From Dehalococcoidia bacterium (lineage in GTDB: Bacteria; Chloroflexota; Dehalococcoidia; UBA3495): a DNA stretch of 11,356 bases. Below the pieces are notes generated by a model that did no database searches, had not been told where the DNA came from, and saw only the letters and a list, made by a program, of their open reading frames with translations. Position 1 is the first letter of the stretch. Every line of letters starts with the position of its first letter. Shown here in pieces: positions 1 through 6,089 of the stretch. The DNA is taken from assembly GCA_028822675.1 (NCBI GenBank), contig JAPKDE010000065.1, forward strand, positions 1 through 11,356, given 5' to 3'. Position numbers and translations under genes: made by a program.

Positions 1-2
1 GG

Positions 3-98
3 AAACCCCTGACCCAGAACGCCGTTGCCATGGCGCATTTGGATTACGGCAACTGGGGCAGGTTAGAAACCTGCCCCTACAGATACATGTGTCATTAG
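3..98 (+). CDS. Possible 3' end of an unidentified plus-strand gene
   Basis: One plus-strand frame is open from the window edge to a TAG at 96-98, giving about 31 residues that include NAVAMAHLDYGNW. The last dozen residues are encoded by the palindromic repeat at 55-77 and the bases after it, so the C-terminus looks repeat-derived. It would be convergent with the amidohydrolase ending at 110. I do not recognise a family. The frame is too short for coding statistics, so it may be chance; the sequence left of the window would settle it. Confidence 0.25.
   Translation, partial: KPLTQNAVAMAHLDYGNWGRLETCPYRYMCH
55..77. repeat. Short palindromic repeat (10-bp perfect arms)
   Basis: GGGGCAGGTT at 55-64 and AACCTGCCCC at 68-77 are perfect inverted repeats around a 3-base loop. 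The hairpin lies between converging genes, but neither strand has a T-run after it, so it is not a classical intrinsic terminator. GC-rich elements of this shape recur in many environmental bacterial genomes; that is recollection, not a search. The hairpin at 1111-1130 shares the GGGGCAG core. Confidence 0.75.
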
Positions 99-109
99 AT
101 TAGAAACAG

Positions 110-1069
110 TTAAATCCCTAGCAACTTCTCTAAATTCGTGTGTAGGATTGCCTCTTTCTCGGCGTCGGTGAGGCTCTCAAGACCCATGATCCAGGACACC
201 GGCCAGTCGATCGCCATGTCGAAGGGCCAATCTGTCCCGAAGACCACTTTGTCGATTCCCACGCAGTCGATCAGATAGCGCAGGGCCGGCTCGCTGTGGG
301 TTAGGCAGTCATAGTAGAACTTGTCCAGATAGGTGCTGGGCGGCTTCTGGATGTGCTCTCTGGCTTCCTGCCGCACCTCCCAGCCCCGGTCCATGCGACC
401 GATGCCGTAGCAGGTGTACCCACCGCCGTGACACAGGCAGATCTTGAGGTCTGGGCAGGCGTCCATCACCCCGCCGAAGACCAACGATGCAAAGGTCACT
501 GCCCGGTCTGCCGGGTTGCCTACAGTGTTGGGCAGGTGATACTTGTTTATACGCTGGTTTACAACGGTATCGCCGCCCTGGTGGACCAGAATCACCGCGC
601 CCAGGCTCTCCACAGCCTTCCAGAAGGGAAGGAACTTCTTCTCATCAAACGTCTCGCCATTGACGTTGTCGCCAATCATGGCGCCCTTCAGACCCAGCTT
701 CATGCTCCGTTCCAACTCGGCAATGGAGCCCTTGATGTCCTGCATGGGCAGCGTGGAGAAACCGGCAAAGCGGTCCGGTTGGGCTTTGACCAGATCCGCA
801 ACAGAGTCGTTACACTCGGCGGTCATCTTCTTGGCCGTGGCTGATTCGCCTTCATAGTTGTAGAAATAGGCGTTGGTGGACAGAACTTGGACATCCACGC
901 CCAACGAGTTCATGTCTGCCAGGCGTTCTTCCGGAGTCCAAGTGATCTTGGGGTTATTTCGGTGAACGGCCATGGCATCAACGGGCATCCCATGCCAGGA
1001 CTCGCCTTTTTTGCTGGCCTCCACGAATCCGGGCGGGGTTATGTGTGCGTGGATATCGATCGTCCGCAT
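110..1069 (-). CDS. Amidohydrolase family protein (ACMSD-like decarboxylase/hydrolase)
   Basis: A 319-residue metal-dependent TIM-barrel protein of the amidohydrolase-2 family, the group containing aminocarboxymuconate-semialdehyde decarboxylase (ACMSD) and resorcylate decarboxylases. It opens with the beta-strand-1 motif IDIHAH (His7, His9), followed by LVHQGG (His163), CLCHGGG (His214) and VVFGTDWPFD (Asp280). These match the expected metal and catalytic ligands in order. The protein is probably a cytoplasmic, Zn-dependent decarboxylase or hydrolase of a carboxylated ring or semialdehyde; the substrate cannot be read. The frame stays open about 100 residues further upstream, but that part overlaps the NHL gene and has no family character. 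The ATG at 1067-1069 has AGGAG five bases upstream and begins directly at the conserved motif, so I chose it. It is the last gene of the minus-strand cluster, 85 bp after the NHL gene. Confidence 0.93.
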   Translation of the reverse strand: MRTIDIHAHITPPGFVEASKKGESWHGMPVDAMAVHRNNPKITWTPEERLADMNSLGVDVQVLSTNAYFYNYEGESATAKKMTAECNDSVADLVKAQPDRFAGFSTLPMQDIKGSIAELERSMKLGLKGAMIGDNVNGETFDEKKFLPFWKAVESLGAVILVHQGGDTVVNQRINKYHLPNTVGNPADRAVTFASLVFGGVMDACPDLKICLCHGGGYTCYGIGRMDRGWEVRQEAREHIQKPPSTYLDKFYYDCLTHSEPALRYLIDCVGIDKVVFGTDWPFDMAIDWPVSWIMGLESLTDAEKEAILHTNLEKLLGI

Positions 1070-1110
1070 CAGTACTCCTAATTCTTTGTTCTCAATGGCC
1101 GCAGCCCAAA

Positions 1111-1130
1111 CTGCCCCTAGCAAGGGGCAG
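1111..1130 (-). other. Hairpin in the NHL-amidohydrolase gap
   Basis: CTGCCCCT and AGGGGCAG form a perfect 8-bp stem around a 4-base loop in the 85-bp gap. On the minus strand it follows the NHL stop and is followed only by TTT, so it would be a weak or partial terminator, or an RNA-stability hairpin that lowers amidohydrolase expression relative to NHL. It may be a remnant of the repeat seen at 55-77. Confidence 0.45.
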
Positions 1131-1154
1131 GAAGTTATTCTTGGGTTGGGAAAA

Positions 1155-2189
1155 TTAGACGCCCACCACCCTAACGCGGTGGTTGTTGCTGTCGGCCACG
1201 TAGATGTTGCCATCGGTGTCGATGCCGCAGCCGTGAGGCCGGTCCATGGCGGCATCGGTGGCCGCACCGCCGTCACCCTCACCGCCCAGCCGCCCACCGG
1301 CAATCGTGGTGACAATCCCTGTAACGGCGTCGATGCGCCGAATGGCGTGGTTCTCGGTGTCCACCACAATTATGTTGTCCTGGGCATCACAGCGCAGGGC
1401 CTTAGGCGAGCCCCAGGTTGCTGTCAACGCCGGGCCGCCGTCGCCCTCATAGCCACGCTCACCGTTGCCTGCGATGGTACTCATAACGCCGTTGGTGTCA
1501 ACCTTGCGGACGCCGTTTCCCTCCCGCTCAGCAACGTACATATTGCCCTTGCTGTCCAGGCAGACCGCTCTGGAGCCAAAGAAGCTGGCCTCCAAGGCTG
1601 GTTTACCGTCTCCGGTGCGTTCTTTCTCGCCGTTACCAGCGACCGTGGTGACGATGCCATTGGCAATGTCCAGACGTCGGATTCGCTGGTCTTGGATGTC
1701 GGCGATTAACAGGCCGCCCTTGCCGTCCAAGAAGCAGTCGTTGGGTTCACGGAACATGGCCTGATTGCCTGGTCCTCCGTCGCCGCTATAGCCGACCTCG
1801 CCGGTACCAGCCACGGTGGTTATGGTGCCAGAAGAGGCGTCCACCTTGCGGACTACTGCGTTCAGACGATCCACGATGTAAATGTCGCCGTTGTTCTGGT
1901 CAATCTGCAGCGAGTAAGGCTCCTGCATGGTCGCCTCAGTGGCGGGGCCGCCGTCTCCGCTGTAGCCCAATTCGCCGTTACCGGCCACGGTGGTCACGGC
2001 GCCGCTGGCCTTGTCGACCCTACGGACGATGTGGTTCTTGGCCTCGGTGTAGAACAGGTTACCGGCGGCATCAAAATCGCACATGAACGGTTCGTTACAG
2101 ACGGCTTCGCCTGCCTGGCCACCATCTCCGGCGTAACCACCTGCTCCGGTTCCGACATAGGTTGAAATCTTTCCTGCTTCAAATAGCAT
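1155..2189 (-). CDS. NHL-repeat beta-propeller protein
   Basis: A 344-residue protein built almost wholly of six NHL-type repeats of about 55-58 residues. Each contains a phrase like VTTVAGNGELGYSGDGGP followed by a blade ending in NxYVAD...HxVRxVD. The GDGG motifs recur about every 165-174 bp (near 1275, 1440, 1608, 1776, 1950 and 2121), which predicts a single closed six-bladed propeller. There is no signal peptide or transmembrane segment, unusual because many such propellers are exported. No catalytic residues can be assigned; the fold commonly binds proteins, RNA or small ligands, and related propellers include lactonases and lyases. The ATG start has GGAGA about 10 bases upstream; an ATG a little further upstream hits TAA at once. 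It sits between the deacetylase-like and amidohydrolase genes, so a role in the same process is plausible but unproven. Confidence 0.92.
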   Translation of the reverse strand: MLFEAGKISTYVGTGAGGYAGDGGQAGEAVCNEPFMCDFDAAGNLFYTEAKNHIVRRVDKASGAVTTVAGNGELGYSGDGGPATEATMQEPYSLQIDQNNGDIYIVDRLNAVVRKVDASSGTITTVAGTGEVGYSGDGGPGNQAMFREPNDCFLDGKGGLLIADIQDQRIRRLDIANGIVTTVAGNGEKERTGDGKPALEASFFGSRAVCLDSKGNMYVAEREGNGVRKVDTNGVMSTIAGNGERGYEGDGGPALTATWGSPKALRCDAQDNIIVVDTENHAIRRIDAVTGIVTTIAGGRLGGEGDGGAATDAAMDRPHGCGIDTDGNIYVADSNNHRVRVVGV

Positions 2190-2219
2190 TTGGATTAGTT
2201 CTCCATTGTTTGATTAGTG

Positions 2220-2265
2220 CCCCCCTCGGTCCCCCTTTATAAAGAGGGATTTAGGGGGATTTCGT
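2220..2265. repeat. Degenerate copy of the CCCCCTCGGTCCCCC palindrome
   Basis: The left half (CCCCCTCGGTCCCCCTTTAT) matches the perfect palindrome at 3146-3195. The right half differs (AAAGAGGGATTTAGGGGGAT, then TTCG), so the arms pair imperfectly. The element overlaps the 3' end of the deacetylase gene: its minus-strand reading supplies the last codons (Lys-Ser-Pro) and the TAA stop. Confidence 0.75.
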
Positions 2266-3123
2266 TTCTTCGTTGTACCAGTCTAGGATCTCGCTGCCGG
2301 TCATGAAAACAACGTCGTCGTGCTGCTTGATGTACTCAAAAATCTTGTCGTAATACTTGATCCGGTGGGCCGCGCCGGTAATGTACGGATGGGTCGACAC
2401 ACACATGATCCGCGCACTATCTGCCCCTTCGCGATACAGGGTGTCGAATTGGTCTTTGGCCCGTTCGAACAACTCTGGCGAGCGGTGGTGTTGGATCAGG
2501 TACACCGGTATGTCGTTCAGTTCCACGGTATAGGGTATAGCCACTAAGCTGCCAGACTTCACGATCATCGGGTAGGGCTGGTCGTCGTTAACCCAGTCGG
2601 CCACGTATTCGATGCCCTCTTCAGCCAGGATATCCGGAGTGTCAAAAGTCTCGGCCAGTCCCGGCCCCATCCAACCCCGGGGCGCAGTACCCGTGAATTC
2701 TTTAATGGTGTCGATGGTTCGGCGGATGGCGGCGCGCTCGTCTGGCTCTTTGTTGATCACCCGTTGAATGTAGCTGTGGGCCAGCATTTCCCAGCCAGAC
2801 TTCACGCTTTCGGTCACGATAGATGGGTAGCTGTGACAAACTGAGGCGTTGAGACTGACAGTGCCCTTGATGCCGTACTTATCCAGCACCTGTTTCATCC
2901 GCCAAAAACCCACCCGCAAACCATAATCGAACCAACTAAAGTTAGGAATGTCTGGGATGACCGACACTCCTTGGGGTGTAGGCAACACCGTGCGGGCCAT
3001 GGGCTCATTGATGTCCCATTCTTCCACGTTGATGACCGGCCAAATAGCGACTCTGGCACCGCCGGGCAGCTTCAAAGGCTTGCGGTCAAATATGGACGAA
3101 AATTCAGCTCTGGGGTTGGACAT
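2251..3123 (-). CDS. Polysaccharide deacetylase family (NodB-fold) protein, PuuE/PgdA-like
   Basis: A 290-residue protein with a NodB-homology fold, most like the PuuE allantoinase / Helicobacter PgdA type. Visible signatures are INVEEW (residues 31-36) where the first catalytic carboxylate is expected, a KGTVSLNA strand (87-93), WEMLAHSYIQ (111-120), RGWMGPG (149-155) and STHPYITG (243-250). There is no signal peptide, so it probably acts in the cytoplasm on a small amide or ureide rather than on cell wall. The metal site looks atypical: the canonical H-x3-H pair reads H116-SYI-Q120, and the TFDDG motif is absent. The ATG is supported by AAGGAG six bases upstream. The C-terminus Lys-Ser-Pro-stop is encoded by a palindromic repeat. 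The gene lies 86 bp after the GlcG-like gene and 61 bp before the NHL gene, with a palindrome in each gap. Substrate unknown. Confidence 0.9.
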   Translation of the reverse strand: MSNPRAEFSSIFDRKPLKLPGGARVAIWPVINVEEWDINEPMARTVLPTPQGVSVIPDIPNFSWFDYGLRVGFWRMKQVLDKYGIKGTVSLNASVCHSYPSIVTESVKSGWEMLAHSYIQRVINKEPDERAAIRRTIDTIKEFTGTAPRGWMGPGLAETFDTPDILAEEGIEYVADWVNDDQPYPMIVKSGSLVAIPYTVELNDIPVYLIQHHRSPELFERAKDQFDTLYREGADSARIMCVSTHPYITGAAHRIKYYDKIFEYIKQHDDVVFMTGSEILDWYNEETKSP

Positions 3124-3145
3124 TGTTGCTCCTTAAATTGCTGCG

Positions 3146-3195
3146 CGAAATCCCCCTCGGTCCCCCTTTATAAAGGGGGACCGAGGGGGATTTCG
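3146..3195. repeat. Perfect 50-bp palindrome
   Basis: Bases 3146-3170 are the exact reverse complement of 3171-3195, with no spacer; the core reads CCCCCTCGGTCCCCCTTTA then its complement. It fills most of the gap between the GlcG-like and deacetylase genes inside the presumed operon. Transcribed from either strand it would fold into a very stable hairpin, but no T-run follows, so read-through or RNA processing is likelier than termination. It belongs to the same family as 2220-2265 and 8422-8476. Confidence 0.95.
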
Positions 3196-3209
3196 TCGCT
3201 GCCTAACGA

Positions 3210-3629
3210 CTACAGCTTCATTGCCTCCAAGCCAATCTTGGCCAGGTCTTCGTCTTCTTGCGCAGCCAGGCCGCTCACGCCGATGCCGCCCATGATTGAG
3301 CCGCTACCAGGGTGAAGAATGACCACGCCGCCCTGTACGGCAGCCAGCATCGGGTCGCCCATCTCGGCCACGGTGCGGCCTTGGCCCGCCAAACGCTCCG
3401 CATAGTCTTTGGAATCCTGGCCAGTGATGGCGCAGGTGTAGGCCTTTCGAGTGGCCATGCGCTTGGGCACTTCCCGGCAACGGTCCATGCGTCCGTAACT
3501 AATCATGCTGCCGGTGTCGTCCACGATGGCAATGGCCAACGGACGGTCCGGTTCTTTGTTGGCCTCGGCCAAGATTGCTGCTATTGCGTCCTGTGCCTGG
3601 CCCAAGCCCAGCATCGGTTTGTCATACAT
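3210..3629 (-). CDS. GlcG/HbpS-like (heme-binding fold) protein
   Basis: A 139-residue small protein of the GlcG/HbpS family (DUF336-type). Visible features are the N-terminal helix LGLGQAQDAIAAILAEA, the strand PLAIAIVDDTGSMISYGRMD (30-49), RMATRKAYTCA (57-67), GQGRTVAEMGDPM, and the glycine-rich C-terminal strand SGSIMGGIGVSG (109-120) followed by the usual DEDLAKIGLEAM helix. Members bind heme or cobalamin-like ligands, or occur as accessory proteins beside catabolic enzymes such as glycolate oxidase; their biochemistry is poorly defined. The frame is open 20 residues further, but the ATG at 3627-3629 has a GGGAGGG Shine-Dalgarno about five bases upstream and starts where family members start. 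It follows the broken DUF3179 gene by about 100 bp. The exact ligand cannot be told. Confidence 0.87.
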   Translation of the reverse strand: MYDKPMLGLGQAQDAIAAILAEANKEPDRPLAIAIVDDTGSMISYGRMDRCREVPKRMATRKAYTCAITGQDSKDYAERLAGQGRTVAEMGDPMLAAVQGGVVILHPGSGSIMGGIGVSGLAAQEDEDLAKIGLEAMKL

Positions 3630-3730
3630 AAGACCCTCCCCCTGAAGAATGGTATGCGCCATTCTAACTGGGGGGTAAATGAGTGGCAAGGAAGCGGGGA
3701 GTGAAAATGGTTTGCCGTGAGAGGGGGTTT

Positions 3731-4979
3731 TTAGCTGTCTGCTACCTGATAAATCAGGGTCTCAGGGTTGAACGCTCCCCAGGCGAACCAGAAGTGGTTA
3801 CCGTGAACGATTGGGGTCAATGACTTGCCGGCCATCGGGCCTGATACTGCTTCTCCCAGGATGCTCCAAACTGAGCCGGTCTCGTCGTCCACGAAGTCTC
3901 TGTTTTGCAGACTGAAGGTCAGCGCTTGGCCGTCCAATTGGCCATCAAAGACGCCGGTGGAGCCAACGTCGTTCGAATCGATGATCAGTGCCCGATCCAG
4001 TGCAGACACGGTTCCTAGCTTGAAGAAAATCACCAGGTCTGTGCCGTTGACCGGGTAATTCACCACCCGCTCAGTCTCCAGCACCTTGAACGGAAAGGCA
4101 GCCGATACTTCGCCAATTTCTATGGCCGCGACCCTTTCCTTGGGCATCAGGCGATCGTCTTCTTCTCCATCAAATAGGAACGGCGGACGGTCGGCCCGGT
4201 CATACCCGCTGTAGGGGTTGCTGCCGTAAGGCCGGTTGGAGCCGGTGTTTCGTGAGAGCACCAGACCGTCCGGGTTGGCCGCTTTGAAGTCGGCCCAGGA
4301 CACTATAGAAGCTGAAATAAAGGGCAGTTGGTGCCCCGCCAATTCGCCAACGATGGCCTCTCCGGTGAGTTGCTGCCACTAGGTTTGGGTCTGCCGGTCC
4401 CACATGACCAGGTCGCTGTTTCTCAGGTTCCCGGATACTCCAAAGTCGAATACCCGTCTCTCCAGCGTCCGCTCAAAGGCCAACGCCAAGTTGCAGAACG
4501 GACAGAAGGTCACCATTACCGGCACCCCGCCGACCACATCATTCACCACTTCGTGCCAGGTGAGGATTGACAGAGGATAGGCCCGGGACTCGCCGTTGAT
4601 CTTGAACGTGACCACTGGCTCAACGTCGCTCATCACTGAGGTCGCTTCTTCGATGGTCTCGAACTGGGGTCGGTCCAGGGGTGGGATGCCATCACGGCCC
4701 ACGCCCCCGGAGATAATCCCGTCAAAGTCCACGGTGTGGCGGCTGAAATCGGTGCGCTAGCCCCCAGTATGAATACTGGAGGACTCCAGTTTTTGCTGGT
4801 ACTGCGGGTCCGTCCGTTATTGCGATCGGTCCCGGCCCGGTGTCAGCGACGAATGAATCGACGTCTGTAGCGTTCAGCGGGTTGTTCAACCCGGAAGAAC
4901 CAACCTGGTTACTGCAGGCTATCGCCAGAGCGGCGACGATGATTGCCCCAACGACGAAAAACTTCTTTGATAGTCTCAT
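3731..4979 (-). pseudogene. DUF3179-family lipoprotein, broken by a frameshift and an amber codon
   Basis: Three consecutive minus-strand pieces join into one DUF3179 protein of about 415 residues. The first begins MRLSKKFFVVGAIIVAALAIAC, a lipoprotein-type signal with Cys22, and runs to about 4760. There one surplus base (or two missing) near the run of five G's shifts the frame. Reading on in the next frame gives RTDFSRHTVDFDGIISGG, the expected DUF3179 continuation, then GESRAYPL, WHEVVND, FCPFCN (CPFC at 4493-4504) and GVSGNLRNSDLVMWDRQTQT. A TAG at 4379-4381 interrupts this frame exactly where the family normally has a first Trp (T-W-W-Q-Q). The same frame then continues through IVSWADFK, LSRNTG, RPYGSNPY and PPFLFDG to a normal stop at 3731. 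A TTG at 4983-4985 is an alternative start. The gene starts 7 bp after the ccdA stop, so the two look co-translated. Two independent lesions favour a true pseudogene, but assembly error is possible. The family has no settled function; the lipid anchor puts it outside the membrane. Confidence 0.85.
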
Positions 4980-4986
4980 TCTCAAC

Positions 4987-5892
4987 TTAGAGCAACCCCC
5001 CGATAGTCAGCCAGTAGAAGACGATGTACGTACCGGCGATTACCATTAGGCCTGAGCCCAGCGGCTGGATGTAAGGCAGAGCCTTTCTGAGGGCTCCGAC
5101 CATGGCGGTCTTGAAGAACGCCATTCCCAGTGTAAGAACCATGATTACCAGGCCCATTCCCAGGGCGAAAAGTAGAAAGTCCGTCAAGACGGACGATGCG
5201 CCAACACCGGCGACGCTGATGCCCACTACAGCCAGGAAAATGGGCAGAGTGCAGCTTAACGACGCCGTGCCGTAGCTGATGCCGAATATAAAGTAACCCT
5301 TAATGCTGACCTGGGCTGGGTTGCCCATGTGGCTGGCAGCGCGGGCGGCAACCCCGGTGTACAGCTTGCCACCGCCCACCATCCAAGCGCCCACAAACAC
5401 CAACCCAATTCCGATAACCAGGCCCAACCACTGGAGGAGGTCACCGACAAAGTTGGCTCCGAACCCGATTATCACTCCCACGATCCCAAATAAGACAACG
5501 AACCCAGCGGTCACGGTCAGCCCCACCAATATGGCCCGACTAAAATGCTTCACCGGATTTGTCTCGGTTGTCTGCCCGGCCTCGTCACCCAGGTACATAC
5601 CCAGGTAGGCCGGCAGCATGGCGAATCCGCAGGGGTTAACCGCCGAGGCCATACCCGCCGCCAGGGCGAACAGGGCGGACGCACCGACCAGTCCTCCCAG
5701 CCAGGAACCGGAATCACCCGACAGTCGTTCCACAAACAGGTTCACGTCGTCGATGCCACTGTCGCTGTCGATGATTAACGCGCTGATAAACGCGATTGCC
5801 AATGCTATTGCAGCGACGACCATGGGCATGACAATTGTGCGCATGACATTGCGATCATTTGAGTTGATCATTCTACTTATTGGTTGAAACAT
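4987..5892 (-). CDS. CcdA/DsbD-type membrane thiol-electron transporter
   Basis: A polytopic inner-membrane protein of the DsbD/CcdA family, which passes electrons from cytoplasmic thioredoxin to extracytoplasmic thiol proteins. Counting from the ATG at 5890-5892 it has 301 residues with one isolated N-terminal membrane segment (about 21-41) and six more (about 68-101, 120-144, 150-171, 199-226, 236-258, 276-297). The two signature cysteines are present: AVNPCGFAMLP (Cys88) and GTASLSCTLPIFL (Cys214). The start is uncertain. The frame is open to a TTG at 6000; the ATG at 5892 has GGAG about ten bases upstream. The original start may have been at 6022 or 6019, now out of frame (see 5893-6022). 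The gene is immediately followed by the DUF3179 lipoprotein gene, whose CPFC motif makes it a candidate redox partner. Alternative roles include cytochrome c maturation, but no other maturation gene is present. Confidence 0.87.
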   Translation of the reverse strand: MFQPISRMINSNDRNVMRTIVMPMVVAAIALAIAFISALIIDSDSGIDDVNLFVERLSGDSGSWLGGLVGASALFALAAGMASAVNPCGFAMLPAYLGMYLGDEAGQTTETNPVKHFSRAILVGLTVTAGFVVLFGIVGVIIGFGANFVGDLLQWLGLVIGIGLVFVGAWMVGGGKLYTGVAARAASHMGNPAQVSIKGYFIFGISYGTASLSCTLPIFLAVVGISVAGVGASSVLTDFLLFALGMGLVIMVLTLGMAFFKTAMVGALRKALPYIQPLGSGLMVIAGTYIVFYWLTIGGLL

Positions 5893-6022
5893 CTCTATGA
5901 AGCTCCGTGCGTTCAGCCTACGCTCTGGGTGTTCCGTTCCCAGTGACGCAACCAGTAGGGCCCGCTGTTGGTTGTTGGTTATACGTGCTGGCCATTGCAA
6001 TGGGTTTCTTGTCGCTCATCAT
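5893..6022 (-). pseudogene. Probable displaced 5' end of the ccdA-like gene
   Basis: On the minus strand two tandem ATGs (6020-6022, 6017-6019) follow AAGGA with a six-base spacing, the best start signal near this gene. The frame reads MMSDKKPIAMASTYNQQ and then runs to a stop about 17 codons later. If one copy of the 7-bp tandem duplication at 5967-5980 is removed, the frame continues as NQQRALLVASLGTEHPERRL directly into the CcdA frame, giving about 342 residues. This suggests a recent frameshifting duplication. Alternatively the ATG pair starts a short unrelated peptide and CcdA begins internally. Confidence 0.42.
5967..5980. repeat. 7-bp tandem duplication (GTTGGTT x2)
   Basis: GTTGGTT occurs twice without spacer (AACCAAC on the coding strand). 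Seven is not a multiple of three, so gain of one copy shifts the reading frame between the well-placed upstream ATG and the CcdA frame. It is a typical product of replication slippage. Confidence 0.75.
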
Positions 6023-6089
6023 TCGGAGTCCTTATGGACATTTTATCCGGTGGAAGGGACTAAACCCATGACGGGCTGGGGATATCGTG

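Noticed and set aside
1070..1369. 100-residue N-terminal extension of the amidohydrolase frame
   Set aside because: It overlaps the NHL gene in another frame and has no family character. The ATG at 1069 has an excellent Shine-Dalgarno and starts at the HxH motif.
353..1709. Several long plus-strand open frames opposite the amidohydrolase and NHL genes
   Set aside because: They are mirror frames of GC-rich coding sequence with no recognisable motifs, lying over well-supported minus-strand genes.
1240..2180. The regular repeats of about 170 bp as a CRISPR or satellite array
   Set aside because: They are diverged codons of six NHL propeller blades within a single continuous reading frame.
3146..3195. 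The palindrome as an intrinsic terminator
   Set aside because: Neither strand has a T-run after the stem, and a related element is tolerated inside queA.
4379..4381. Recoded UAG (pyrrolysine or a reassigned stop) in the DUF3179 gene
   Set aside because: TAG is the ordinary stop of the BtuF-like and hydratase genes here. The position matches a Trp codon one base different, and the same gene also has a frameshift.
4755..4770. Programmed ribosomal frameshift joining the two DUF3179 pieces
   Set aside because: No heptameric slippery site with a downstream structure is evident, the shift direction would be +1, and an amber codon interrupts the gene further on. Decay or error is simpler.
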